NCBI RefSeq assembly: GCF_964036595.1
Contig: NZ_OZ038523.1
Location: 2,672,501-2,736,500, forward strand
Source: Tenacibaculum sp. 190524A05c
GTDB lineage: Bacteria > Bacteroidota > Bacteroidia > Flavobacteriales > Flavobacteriaceae
Reading direction: 5' to 3'
DNA length: 64,000 nt
Under the pieces are notes generated by a model, which had not been told where the DNA came from, did not search any database, and saw only the letters and a program-made list of their open reading frames with translations. Made by a program: the position numbers and the translations under genes. Of the stretch, positions 43,197-51,613 are shown in pieces. Each line of letters opens with the position of its first letter. Position 1 is the stretch's first letter.

Positions 43197-45074
43197 ATGA
43201 GTTTATTCACAACAACGTATGATGTTATCGTAGTAGGAGGAGGACATGCTGGAAGTGAAGCCGCAGCTGCGAGTGCAAACATGGGAGCACGAACATTATT
43301 AATAACAATGAACTTGCAGAATATTGCACAAATGAGTTGTAACCCTGCTATGGGAGGAATTGCTAAAGGTCAAATTGTTAGAGAAATTGATGCATTAGGA
43401 GGATATAGTGCAATAGTTACAGACAAGACTGCTATCCAATTTAAGATGCTCAATAAATCAAAAGGACCTGCAATGTGGAGTCCAAGAGCACAATCTGATC
43501 GCATGCAGTTCGCAGAATGTTGGAGAACATTATTAGAACAAACAGATAATCTTGATTTCTATCAAGACTCTGTTAATGGATTAATTTTTGAAGGCGATAC
43601 TATCACAGGTGTTAAAACCAATCTAGGTTTAGAAATAAAAGCTAAGACAGTAATTGTTACAGCAGGAACATTTTTAAATGGTTTAATTCATATTGGTGAA
43701 AAAACTTTTGGTGGAGGAAGAGCAGGAGAAGGAGCATCAACTGGAATTACAGAAGACTTAGTAGAAAAAGGTTTTGAATCTGGTAGAATGAAAACAGGAA
43801 CACCTCCAAGAGTTGATGGAAGATCACTAGATTATTCTAAAATGACCGAGCAACCTGGTGATGAAAATCCAGAAAAATTCTCTTACTTACCAACAACCAA
43901 ATCTCTTACAGAACAACGTTCTTGCTACTTAACTTATACAAATCAAACAACACATGATTTACTAAGAGAAGGGTTTGATAGATCTCCAATGTTCAACGGA
44001 AGAATCAAATCAACAGGACCAAGATATTGTCCATCTGTAGAAGATAAGATTAATCGTTTCGCAGAAAAAGATAGACATCAAATCTTTGTTGAACCTGAAG
44101 GATGGAACACAGTTGAAATTTACGTAAATGGATTTTCAACATCATTACCTGAAGATATTCAAGACAAAGCAATTCGTTCGATACCTGGATTCGAAAACGT
44201 GAAATTCTTCAGATATGGATATGCTATCGAGTATGATTATTTTCCACCAACACAGTTAAAACATTCCTTAGAAACCAAGTTAATTAATAATTTATTCTTC
44301 GCTGGACAAATTAATGGAACAACAGGTTATGAAGAAGCAGCTGCACAAGGTTTAATGGCCGGTGTAAATGCAGCTTTAAAAACTCAAAATAAAGAACCGT
44401 TTATCCTAAAAAGAAGTGAAGCTTATATCGGAGTTTTAATTGACGACTTAATCACAAAAGGGACTGAAGAACCATATCGTATGTTTACTTCAAGAGCCGA
44501 ATATAGAACTTTATTAAGACAGGATAACGCTGACTTAAGATTAACTCCAAAGTCATATAAATTAGGTTTAGCTTCAAAAGAACGCATGGACAGGGTAGAA
44601 GCTAAAAAAGAAAAAACAGAATTATTAATTAATTATTTAAAGAATCTTAGCGTTACTAAAGAGGACATAAATCCAATCTTAATTAATAAAAATCTTTCAC
44701 CGATTAATCAATCGATGAAGTTATACAAGATTGCAGCAAGACCTCAATTAGCTTTTAATGATTTCTTATCTATAGAAAAACTAAACGACTTTATTTATAC
44801 TAATAACATCGATCAAGAAATAATAGAGCAGGTTGAAATTCATCTAAAATATTCTGGATACATAGAAAAGGAGAAGAGCAACGCTGATAAATTAAATAGA
44901 TTAGAAAACGTTCCAATTCCTTCGAACTTTGATTACACCAAAGTAAAATCACTTTCATACGAAGCGAGGGAAAAACTCACTAAAATAAAACCGACTAGCA
45001 TTTCGCAAGCAAGTCGAATCAGCGGAGTTTCACCCAGTGATGTTTCCGTTCTTCTCGTATACATGGGGAGATAA
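43197..45074 (+). CDS. mnmG: tRNA uridine 5-carboxymethylaminomethyl modification enzyme MnmG
   Basis: A 625-residue FAD protein with the dinucleotide motif VVGGGHAGSEAA (about residues 11-22), GGIAKGQIVREIDALGG and SKGPAMWSPRAQSDR, RYCPSVEDKI and GRAGEGASTG of the MnmG/GidA family, and the C-terminal helical domain that binds MnmE. With MnmE it modifies U34 of tRNAs. It is flanked by parS-like palindromes, and its classical name gidA reflects its frequent position near replication origins. Confidence 0.98.
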   Translation: MSLFTTTYDVIVVGGGHAGSEAAAASANMGARTLLITMNLQNIAQMSCNPAMGGIAKGQIVREIDALGGYSAIVTDKTAIQFKMLNKSKGPAMWSPRAQSDRMQFAECWRTLLEQTDNLDFYQDSVNGLIFEGDTITGVKTNLGLEIKAKTVIVTAGTFLNGLIHIGEKTFGGGRAGEGASTGITEDLVEKGFESGRMKTGTPPRVDGRSLDYSKMTEQPGDENPEKFSYLPTTKSLTEQRSCYLTYTNQTTHDLLREGFDRSPMFNGRIKSTGPRYCPSVEDKINRFAEKDRHQIFVEPEGWNTVEIYVNGFSTSLPEDIQDKAIRSIPGFENVKFFRYGYAIEYDYFPPTQLKHSLETKLINNLFFAGQINGTTGYEEAAAQGLMAGVNAALKTQNKEPFILKRSEAYIGVLIDDLITKGTEEPYRMFTSRAEYRTLLRQDNADLRLTPKSYKLGLASKERMDRVEAKKEKTELLINYLKNLSVTKEDINPILINKNLSPINQSMKLYKIAARPQLAFNDFLSIEKLNDFIYTNNIDQEIIEQVEIHLKYSGYIEKEKSNADKLNRLENVPIPSNFDYTKVKSLSYEAREKLTKIKPTSISQASRISGVSPSDVSVLLVYMGR

Positions 45075-45084
45075 AAAAGACACC

Positions 45085-45118
45085 AAAAAAAACGTTCCAT
45101 GTGGAACGTTTTTTTTAT
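45085..45118 (+). terminator. Terminator of mnmG, built on a parS-like palindrome
   Basis: An A run (45085-45092), then CGTTCCATGTGGAACG (45093-45108), then a T run. It lies 18 bases past the mnmG stop, so it is a hairpin terminator as well as a parS-like sequence with one central mismatch. Confidence 0.7.
45093..45108. promoter_or_regulatory. parS-like site 2 (one-base variant)
   Basis: CGTTCCATGTGGAACG shares the GTTCC...GGAAC arms and spacing of site 1; the centre ATGT replaces ACGT. It coincides with the mnmG terminator hairpin. Confidence 0.55.
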
Positions 45119-45138
45119 TTTCACTCCAAAATAAACTA

Positions 45139-45154
45139 TGTTCCACATGGAACA
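45139..45154. promoter_or_regulatory. parS-like site 3
   Basis: TGTTCCACATGGAACA. The arms and ends match the parS palindrome of site 1 exactly; the centre ACAT differs at one position. Located between mnmG and the methyltransferase gene. Confidence 0.6.
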
Positions 45155-45175
45155 AATCAATCTAAAACCTTAAAT

Positions 45176-45191
45176 TGTTCCATGTGGAACA
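45176..45191. promoter_or_regulatory. parS-like site 4 overlapping the methyltransferase start
   Basis: TGTTCCATGTGGAACA contains the ATG (45182) of the downstream gene. It is the mirror of site 3 and lies 37 bases from it. Binding of ParB here could affect initiation. Confidence 0.6.
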
Positions 45192-46072
45192 TAAATAAAA
45201 TTATATTGACACATCCAGAATTACTTAAAAATTCAACCGAATTATATCTCCAAACAAAAGACCATTCTCTAACTAAAGAAGAATTCTCTCTTATCCTTAA
45301 TAAGGAATTCGATCTTTTAATTACACAACCTTTACCAGAACGTTTAGAAAAATATTATGAATTTGACGAGTACATTTCTCACACAGATAATAACAAATCT
45401 CTAATTGATAAAGTATATCAATTAGTCAGAAATTACACATTAAAAAAGAAACTTAAATTAATCAATTCTCAAAATACCGATACCAAAAATATCCTAGACA
45501 TCGGATGTGGTACTGGGGACTTTTTATCAACCTGTTCAAAAAATAAATGGAAGACCATTGGAGTAGAACCAAATCAAAAAGCTCGTGATATATCAATAAC
45601 TAAAAACTTAGTTGTAAAAGAAAAATTAGAAGAGATAATTGAAATTGGAGAACAATATGATATCATAACCTTGTGGCATGTGCTTGAACATGTACCTAAC
45701 TTAATAGAATATATTGACCAATTGACACGTCTACTAAAAGATAATGGTACTCTCATTATTGCAGTTCCAAATTACAAAAGTTTCGACGCACAACATTATC
45801 ACACGAATTGGGCAGCTTATGATGTTCCACGTCACCTTTGGCATTTTTCTAAAACTAGTATTCAAAAATTATTTTTTGCATTTGACATTAATCTTGTAGA
45901 AACTTTACCAATGAAATTTGATTCGTTTTATGTTTCACTTCTTTCTGAAAAATATAAAACAGGAAAAATGAATCCAATTACAGCCTTTTATATTGGTTTA
46001 AAATCAAATTTAAAAGCTCGTAAAACTAAAGAGTACTCATCTCACATATATTTACTAAAAAAAGCTATTTAA
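45182..46072 (+). CDS. Class I SAM-dependent methyltransferase
   Basis: I place the start at 45182 (MWNINKIILTHPELL), giving 296 residues. The frame runs back to a GTG at 45101, but that lies inside the mnmG terminator. SAM-binding motifs are NILDIGCGTGDFLST, GVEPNQKARDI, YDIITLWHVLEHVPN and LIIAVPNYKSFDAQHYHTNWAAYDVPRHLWHF, the last typical of Methyltransf_23 enzymes working on lipid- or glycan-linked substrates. It is immediately downstream of mnmG in Flavobacteriia but its substrate is unknown. Terminator at 46128-46159. Confidence 0.92.
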   Translation: MWNINKIILTHPELLKNSTELYLQTKDHSLTKEEFSLILNKEFDLLITQPLPERLEKYYEFDEYISHTDNNKSLIDKVYQLVRNYTLKKKLKLINSQNTDTKNILDIGCGTGDFLSTCSKNKWKTIGVEPNQKARDISITKNLVVKEKLEEIIEIGEQYDIITLWHVLEHVPNLIEYIDQLTRLLKDNGTLIIAVPNYKSFDAQHYHTNWAAYDVPRHLWHFSKTSIQKLFFAFDINLVETLPMKFDSFYVSLLSEKYKTGKMNPITAFYIGLKSNLKARKTKEYSSHIYLLKKAI

Positions 46073-46127
46073 TAGTATTTAATCAATTAATAAACTATTT
46101 CTATAATATCTACTTACTAAAAAATAA

Positions 46128-46159
46128 AAACCCTTTAAAACGTAAAATTTAAAGGGTTT
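46128..46159. terminator. Bidirectional terminator
   Basis: AAACCCTTTAAA (46128-46139) and TTTAAAGGGTTT (46148-46159) form a perfect 12-bp stem with an 8-base loop between the convergent methyltransferase and DoxX-like genes. Confidence 0.85.
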
Positions 46160-46201
46160 ATTAATAAATATAATTAATACTTTTAAATATTATTATATAT
46201 T

Positions 46202-46600
46202 TTATCTATTTAATAAATATACTCCAAAAATAGAAATCATAAAGTAAACTGCTAACGTCATCGCTCCTGCATAATCTTTTGCCAAACGTTGACCCACTAA
46301 TAAAAATACCAGACATAAAGCTGACAACTCAACTCCTAATAAAGCTAAATTAGTTTCTCCGGTTGTAGCTAATTGAAATACTCCAACAAACATTAAAGCA
46401 CCAGCCATTAATTCTAAAATTAGAATAACAGCCAATAATGGTGATACCATATTTTTTAATGGTGAATTCTTAAAATGATCTTTTATGAAGGCTAAGTTAC
46501 CTTTCCAATCTGTAACCTTATCAACACCCGATTGTAAAAATGTTACAATCAAAAAAAGTAATAATAAAATTTCAGTTGCATTCTTTTGTATAAGTTCCAT
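46202..46600 (-). CDS. DoxX-like small membrane protein
   Basis: A 132-residue integral membrane protein with four predicted helices (ILLLLFLIVTFLQSGVDKV, VSPLLAVILILELMAGALMF, ALLGVELSALCLVFLLVG, AMTLAVYFMISIFGVYLL). The layout and the charged segment after helix 1 (VDKVTDWKGNLAF) match the DoxX/SURF4-like superfamily, where members associate with quinone oxidation or redox partners. There is no operon partner on this strand. Assignment at family level is moderate. Confidence 0.75.
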   Translation of the reverse strand: MELIQKNATEILLLLFLIVTFLQSGVDKVTDWKGNLAFIKDHFKNSPLKNMVSPLLAVILILELMAGALMFVGVFQLATTGETNLALLGVELSALCLVFLLVGQRLAKDYAGAMTLAVYFMISIFGVYLLNR

Positions 46601-46718
46601 ATAGTCGATTTAGTTTTAGTAAAATTAGCACTATTTGTAACAATTCAAAAAAATTGCGTCATATAAGTAACTATTAATAGTATATTTATATACAAATCAA
46701 CATTAAAAAAATTAAACT

Positions 46719-47651
46719 ATGTATTTTCTACCATTAATTATTTTCCTATCGATTATAATTTTAATCTCTGCCGTTTTCATTGTAAAACAGCAAACTGCAG
46801 CAATTATAGAACGATTTGGTCGCTTTCAAAGTATTCGTCATTCTGGACTACAATTTAAGATTCCATTAGTTGATAGAATTGCGGGAAAATTAAGCTTAAA
46901 AATTCAACAGTTAGATGTACTTGTTGAAACAAAAACTTTAGATGATGTATTTGTTCGTTTAAAAGTTTCTGTTCAATATAAAGTAATCAAAGATAAAGTA
47001 TATGACGCTTTTTATAAATTAGATTATCCACATGATCAGATTACAAGTTATGTATTTGATGTAGTTCGTGCCGAAGTACCTAAAATGAAGTTAGATGATG
47101 TATTCGTTAAAAAAGATGACATCGCTATTGCTGTGAAATCTGAATTAAACGACGCCATGATTGAATATGGTTATGACATCATTAAAACGCTTGTAACAGA
47201 CATTGATCCGGATTCTCAGGTAAAGGAAGCCATGAACAGAATTAACGCTGCAGAACGTGAGAAAATCGCTGCTCAATACGAAGGAGACGCTCAACGTATC
47301 TTGATTGTAGAAAAAGCAAAAGCTGAAGCTGAAAGTAAACGTTTACAAGGACAAGGTATCGCTGATCAAAGAAGAGAGATTGCAAGAGGTTTAGAAGAGT
47401 CTGTAGAAGTTTTAAATAAAGTTGGTATCAACAGTCAAGAAGCATCTGCATTAATCGTTGTAACGCAGCATTACGATACTTTACAGTCCATCGGTGAAGA
47501 AACAAATAGTAATTTAATATTATTACCTAATTCACCACAAGCCGGAAGTAATATGTTAAACGATATGGTTGCTAGTTTCGCGGCAAGTAATCAAATTGGA
47601 GAAGCAATGAAAAAGGCAAAAGACAAGAAGAAAAATGATGGTGAAGCATAA
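46719..47651 (+). CDS. SPFH/band-7 membrane protein (stomatin-like)
   Basis: A 310-residue protein with an N-terminal membrane helix (about residues 5-24), then a prohibitin/stomatin SPFH domain (VKQQTAAIIERFGRFQSI; VSVQYKVIKDKVYDAFY; VRAEVPKMKLDDVF) and an alpha-helical, alanine- and glutamate-rich coiled coil (INAAEREKIAAQYEGDAQRI). The C-terminus is hydrophilic and ends in a lysine-rich patch. It organises membrane microdomains; some members act with FtsH-type proteases. A terminator shared with tatA follows at 47675-47703. Confidence 0.93.
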   Translation: MYFLPLIIFLSIIILISAVFIVKQQTAAIIERFGRFQSIRHSGLQFKIPLVDRIAGKLSLKIQQLDVLVETKTLDDVFVRLKVSVQYKVIKDKVYDAFYKLDYPHDQITSYVFDVVRAEVPKMKLDDVFVKKDDIAIAVKSELNDAMIEYGYDIIKTLVTDIDPDSQVKEAMNRINAAEREKIAAQYEGDAQRILIVEKAKAEAESKRLQGQGIADQRREIARGLEESVEVLNKVGINSQEASALIVVTQHYDTLQSIGEETNSNLILLPNSPQAGSNMLNDMVASFAASNQIGEAMKKAKDKKKNDGEA

Positions 47652-47674
47652 TTCACCGTTTACTAAATAAACAA

Positions 47675-47703
47675 AAAATCCCGAGTAAATTACTCGGGAT
47701 TTT
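47675..47703. terminator. Bidirectional terminator between the SPFH gene and tatA
   Basis: AAAAATCCCGAGTAA and TTACTCGGGATTTTT form a near-perfect stem with a one-base centre and A/T runs on both sides; it serves both convergent genes. Confidence 0.9.
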
Positions 47704-47706
47704 TAT

Positions 47707-47886
47707 TTATTCTTTATTTTCAGATGATTCTTCTTTTGTTGCATCTTTAAATTCTTTGATACCTGATCCTAATCCTTTCATTAGCTCAGGAATCTTCTTT
47801 CCACCAAATAATAAAAGTACTACAACCAATACAATTACGATCTGATATCCTCCTGGTATTCCTAATAATATAGTTAATGCATTCAT
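47707..47886 (-). CDS. tatA: Twin-arginine translocase subunit TatA/E
   Basis: A 59-residue gene, just below the usual ORF cut-off. It starts [20 protein letters not shown], with one membrane helix (about 13-28) after a short polar N-terminus, then [21 protein letters not shown], the amphipathic helix signature of TatA (F-G-G/x-K-x-x-P-E-L). The acidic tail ends EESSENKE. It forms the protein-conducting pore for folded exported proteins; tatC and tatB are not in the window. Promoter -7 element at 47906-47913. Confidence 0.95.
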   Translation of the reverse strand: MNALTILLGIPGGYQIVIVLVVVLLLFGGKKIPELMKGLGSGIKEFKDATKEESSENKE

Positions 47887-47905
47887 GTTTCAATATTTTG
47901 AGCTA

Positions 47906-47913
47906 CAAAGATA
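47906..47913 (-). promoter_or_regulatory. -7 element of tatA
   Basis: TATCTTTG on the minus strand, perfect consensus, 20 bases before the tatA ATG. It lies within the 35-base gap to the upstream DUF2807 gene, so tatA has its own promoter. Confidence 0.5.
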
Positions 47914-47921
47914 ACAAAACT

Positions 47922-48599
47922 TTAGTTTCGTTGTTCAACTGTACCACCAATTACCTTTTTTTCACTAAAAAATTCTGGCTCTCCTTTATATAGAATTGTT
48001 CCGCCAAATGTTACCTTAGCTTCTAAGCTTTCTCCAGCTAGAATCTCAGCTTTTGAACCTGAGCCTGCTTTTACATTAGTTTGATTCTCTGTTTCTAGTT
48101 TATAACCGTGATATGTAGCACCTAAATCAAGTTTAACAGTTTCATTCTTTGTTTTTCCAGTAAGCTTTATTACTCCACCTGAAGAACCTTTTACTGTTAA
48201 ATGTTTTGTGTTTACAACCATGTTAACAAATGCTCCTTCTTGGGCTTTTACTTCAACATGACCTTGATCCAAGTTCTTACAGGTTAGTGTTACACCTTCA
48301 TTAGCATCAATTGTTGAAATGTCTTTATTAAAATAAAGTACAGCCTTAACTTTACCATCTGCAGTGGTCTCAGGAAAACGCATCATAATTTTTAGTGTTT
48401 TACCACTCTCTTTCACTTTAACCTTTTCCGCTTTTTCTCCAGTAATTATAAGTTCTTGTTTTTCAGATTGTACTAATTCTATGTCTATGCCGTTATAAAC
48501 CTTTAAAACTTCAAAGTCTTTTAGACTCTTTGTAATAGTAGTTTGTGCATTACATATCAGTGTACATAAAAGTATTGGTATGTATAAAAAATGTTTCAT
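47922..48599 (-). CDS. DUF2807 / head-GIN domain protein, exported
   Basis: A 225-residue protein with signal peptide (LICNAQ, to about residue 19). The mature part begins TTITKSLKDFEVLKVYNGIDIELVQSEKQELIITG, the usual start of the head-GIN domain (DUF2807), and continues as short beta-helical rungs (VYNGIDIELV, GVTLTC, GGVIKLTG, GSGSKAEIL). It is likely located outside the cytoplasmic membrane. In many Bacteroidota this protein accompanies PspC-type regulators, but none is here. tatA follows 35 bases downstream under its own promoter. Confidence 0.88.
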   Translation of the reverse strand: MKHFLYIPILLCTLICNAQTTITKSLKDFEVLKVYNGIDIELVQSEKQELIITGEKAEKVKVKESGKTLKIMMRFPETTADGKVKAVLYFNKDISTIDANEGVTLTCKNLDQGHVEVKAQEGAFVNMVVNTKHLTVKGSSGGVIKLTGKTKNETVKLDLGATYHGYKLETENQTNVKAGSGSKAEILAGESLEAKVTFGGTILYKGEPEFFSEKKVIGGTVEQRN

Positions 48600-48659
48600 T
48601 GGGTGATTATATTAATACTATCATAACTAGATTATATCTTAAAAAGTATATCCATTACG

Positions 48660-49277
48660 TTAAAATTTCATTTCTACAAAGTCCTTGATTTTGATAAGTT
48701 TACCTTGTTTTGGATTACGTACAATTTGTATAACTAAATACACAAAAAATACAACTACCAATCCACCAATAAGTAAACTTCCTGTAGAGCCCAGAAAATC
48801 TGCTATTCCAACAAATAGCTTCTTTATTAATCCTCTTCTACCGGATGTACTTACATGCTCTCCTCTTTCTAAACTTTTTGCTGTAGAAAACAATAATGCC
48901 GTAATTCCAGCAGCTACCAACGCAGCTATTCCAGGTGGTTGAATTTGTTTTAATAGAGAATAATCTTTTATCGCTACACCTTTCATACTGCTAATGAAAT
49001 GTTCTTTCATTTTATTAAAAATATTCTCCTCTAGTTGTAGTTCAAATTCATCAACATCGTCATCTTTGAATACTATTTTAAATGAACTGTCTGAATCTAT
49101 AAATATAAATTCTTTAACGTCTTCATAACGAATTGTTCTAACCTTAGTTAATTTTTTTTCCTCTAATAACTGATCAATATCTTCATCTTGAGATATCTCA
49201 GCCAATAAAATGGAATTTTCTTTAGGAATTAAATAGTTCTTTACTTCTTCCGTCTGGAAGATTATCCATTTTTTCAT
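48660..49277 (-). CDS. Membrane protein of unknown function
   Basis: A 205-residue protein without a signal peptide. The first 115 residues are soluble and beta-rich (IIFQTEEVKNYLIPKENSILLAEISQDEDID). Two membrane helices follow (GIAALVAAGITALLFSTA at about 122-140 and SLLIGGLVVVFFVYLVIQIV at about 165-188) with a positively charged loop between. No family recognised. It lies between rnr and the DUF2807 gene, same strand; 19 bases separate it from the rnr stop, so it could share the rnr transcript. Confidence 0.75.
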   Translation of the reverse strand: MKKWIIFQTEEVKNYLIPKENSILLAEISQDEDIDQLLEEKKLTKVRTIRYEDVKEFIFIDSDSSFKIVFKDDDVDEFELQLEENIFNKMKEHFISSMKGVAIKDYSLLKQIQPPGIAALVAAGITALLFSTAKSLERGEHVSTSGRRGLIKKLFVGIADFLGSTGSLLIGGLVVVFFVYLVIQIVRNPKQGKLIKIKDFVEMKF

Positions 49278-49296
49278 AGTCTTACTTTTTTTATGG

Positions 49297-51495
49297 TTAA
49301 TGATTAATTAGTTCAAAATCTAAATGTTTACGCTCTAAATCAGTACTTTTCACTTTCACTGTAACTAAATCTCCTAACTGAATCATAGCATTTGTTGCTT
49401 GACCAACTACAGCGTATTGCTTTTCGTCAAATATATAATAGTCATCTTTAATATCACGAATTCTTACCATTCCTTCACACTTATTGGATAGAATTTCTAC
49501 ATAAATTCCCCATTCAGTAACTCCGGAAACAACACCTTCAAATTCTTCATTTTGATGATCTTGCATGAACTTAACTTGCATATATTTTATAGAATCTCTC
49601 TCTGCTTTCGAAGCTAACTCTTCCATTTTAGATGAATGTTTACAACGTTCTTCATATGGATCAACCTTTGGTGAAGCGCCTCCATCTAAATAATGCTGTA
49701 ACAAACGATGCGTCATCACATCTGGATAACGACGAATTGGTGATGTAAAATGACTATAGTAATCAAAAGCTAAACCGTAATGACCAATATTTTGTGTAGT
49801 GTACTCTGCTTTACTCATAGAACGTATAGCAAGTGTTTCTACCATATTCGCCTCACCTTTACCATGTACATCTTTCAACAACTTGTTTAAAGATTCAGAA
49901 GTTGATTCTCTTGTTTGCGTGTCTATTTTATATCCGAACTTGCTTACAATATTTTGTAAAGCTGCTAACTTTTCAACATCAGGTTCGTCGTGTACACGAT
50001 AGATAAATGTTTTATTAGTTGGCTTTCCAGCTTTACCTTTTCCAATAAATTGAGCAACCCTCTTATTAGCTAATAACATGAATTCTTCAATCAGTTTGTT
50101 AGCATCTTTGGATTCTTTAAAATAAACTCCAATAGGATTCGCTTGTTCATCTAAATTGAATCTCACTTCCACTTTATCAAATGAAATAGCACCAGATTTC
50201 ATTCTACGCGAACGCATCTTTTTGGCTAATTCATCTAACTTTAAAACAGCTTGAACAATATCATCAGAAACTTCATATTCCTCACCTGATAATGATACAG
50301 CACTTGGAATTACATTCTTTTTAGTTTCAATGATAACTTGAGCTTCCTCATATGCGAATCTTTTGTCTGAATACGTCACAGTTCTACCAAACCATTGATC
50401 AACAATGTTAGCATTTTCATTAATTTCGAAAACCGCAGAGAATGTTAATTTCTCTTCATTCGGACGTAAAGAACAAACTCCATTAGATAACATTTCTGGT
50501 AACATAGGAACCACTCTATCCACTAAATACACAGATGTAGCTCTATCATAAGCTTCATCATCTAAGATTGTTTTCGGTTGAACATAATGCGATACATCTG
50601 CAATATGAATTCCTATTTCATAATTACCGTTTTCTAATACTTTGAAAGACAATGCATCATCAAAATCCTTTGCTGTTATTGGATCAATTGTAAACGTCAA
50701 ATCCGTTCTCATATCACGTCGTTTACTAATCTCTTTAGCTGTAATTTCTATTGGTAACTTCTCTGCTTCTTGCTCTACTTCACTTGGAAATTCATATGGT
50801 AAACCATATTCTAATAAAATAGAATGAATTTCTGTATCATGATCTCCAGGCTTTCCAAGGCTTTCAACTATTTTTCCAAATGGATTTTTAGAATTATCTG
50901 GCCAATCTGTAATCTTTGCTAACACTTTATCACCATCTTTCGCTCCATTAATTTTTCCACGTGAAATAAAAATATCAGCATACATTTTCGCATTATCAGG
51001 AATAACAAAACCGAAGTTCTTACTCATTTGTAATGTTCCTACAAACTCCTGTTTAGCTCTTTCAATAACTTCAACTACGTCAGCCTCAAGTTTGTTTGAC
51101 TTTCTTTTGTTGTAGACATAAACTCGTACCAAATCATTTTGTAATGACTTATTCAAGTTTACTGATGGTACAAAAATATCTTCCTCAAAATCCTCACATA
51201 TAAAATAACCATTTCCATTACTGGTTAAATCCATGGTTCCAATGTGATATTTTCGAACTTCATTAATCTTATACTTTCCTTTTTCTATTTGTATAATTTT
51301 TGCATTAGCAGCTAATTCTCCTAACTTTCTTATAATCTGATTTTTACCTTCAGTATTATTTATTCCGTAACGATCTGCTATTTGTTTATAGGTAAAGCCT
51401 TTAGATGCATCTTCATTTAGTACTTTAAAAATCTTACGCGTAAGATCTTTAATTACTTTTCCCTTTTTCTTATATATTTTCTTTTTTTTAGGCAT
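49297..51495 (-). CDS. rnr: Ribonuclease R
   Basis: The ATG at 51495 (MPKKKKIYKKKGK) gives 732 residues; a frame from 51525 adds ten residues with no support. Order of domains: basic N-terminus, winged helix (about 15-75), two cold-shock OB folds (about 85-240), RNB exonuclease domain with the catalytic Asp cluster DPITAKDFDDALSFK, and a C-terminal S1 domain (EGVVSGVTEWGIYVEIL). It degrades structured RNA 3'-5'. The C-terminus lacks the long lysine tail of enterobacterial RNase R. Confidence 0.96.
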   Translation of the reverse strand: MPKKKKIYKKKGKVIKDLTRKIFKVLNEDASKGFTYKQIADRYGINNTEGKNQIIRKLGELAANAKIIQIEKGKYKINEVRKYHIGTMDLTSNGNGYFICEDFEEDIFVPSVNLNKSLQNDLVRVYVYNKRKSNKLEADVVEVIERAKQEFVGTLQMSKNFGFVIPDNAKMYADIFISRGKINGAKDGDKVLAKITDWPDNSKNPFGKIVESLGKPGDHDTEIHSILLEYGLPYEFPSEVEQEAEKLPIEITAKEISKRRDMRTDLTFTIDPITAKDFDDALSFKVLENGNYEIGIHIADVSHYVQPKTILDDEAYDRATSVYLVDRVVPMLPEMLSNGVCSLRPNEEKLTFSAVFEINENANIVDQWFGRTVTYSDKRFAYEEAQVIIETKKNVIPSAVSLSGEEYEVSDDIVQAVLKLDELAKKMRSRRMKSGAISFDKVEVRFNLDEQANPIGVYFKESKDANKLIEEFMLLANKRVAQFIGKGKAGKPTNKTFIYRVHDEPDVEKLAALQNIVSKFGYKIDTQTRESTSESLNKLLKDVHGKGEANMVETLAIRSMSKAEYTTQNIGHYGLAFDYYSHFTSPIRRYPDVMTHRLLQHYLDGGASPKVDPYEERCKHSSKMEELASKAERDSIKYMQVKFMQDHQNEEFEGVVSGVTEWGIYVEILSNKCEGMVRIRDIKDDYYIFDEKQYAVVGQATNAMIQLGDLVTVKVKSTDLERKHLDFELINH

Positions 51496-51613
51496 AAAAA
51501 ACCGTGTTTGTTTTACAGAAAGCAAAGTACAAAGAAATTTAACTTTATAACCATTAAATAATTCTTATCAATACATTTTTGTACTTTACAACTGTACTAC
51601 TTATTTATTTTTT

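Noticed and set aside
45101..45181. GTG start at 45101 for the methyltransferase
   Set aside because: It lies within the mnmG terminator hairpin and would translate palindromic non-coding sequence; the ATG at 45182 is the better start.
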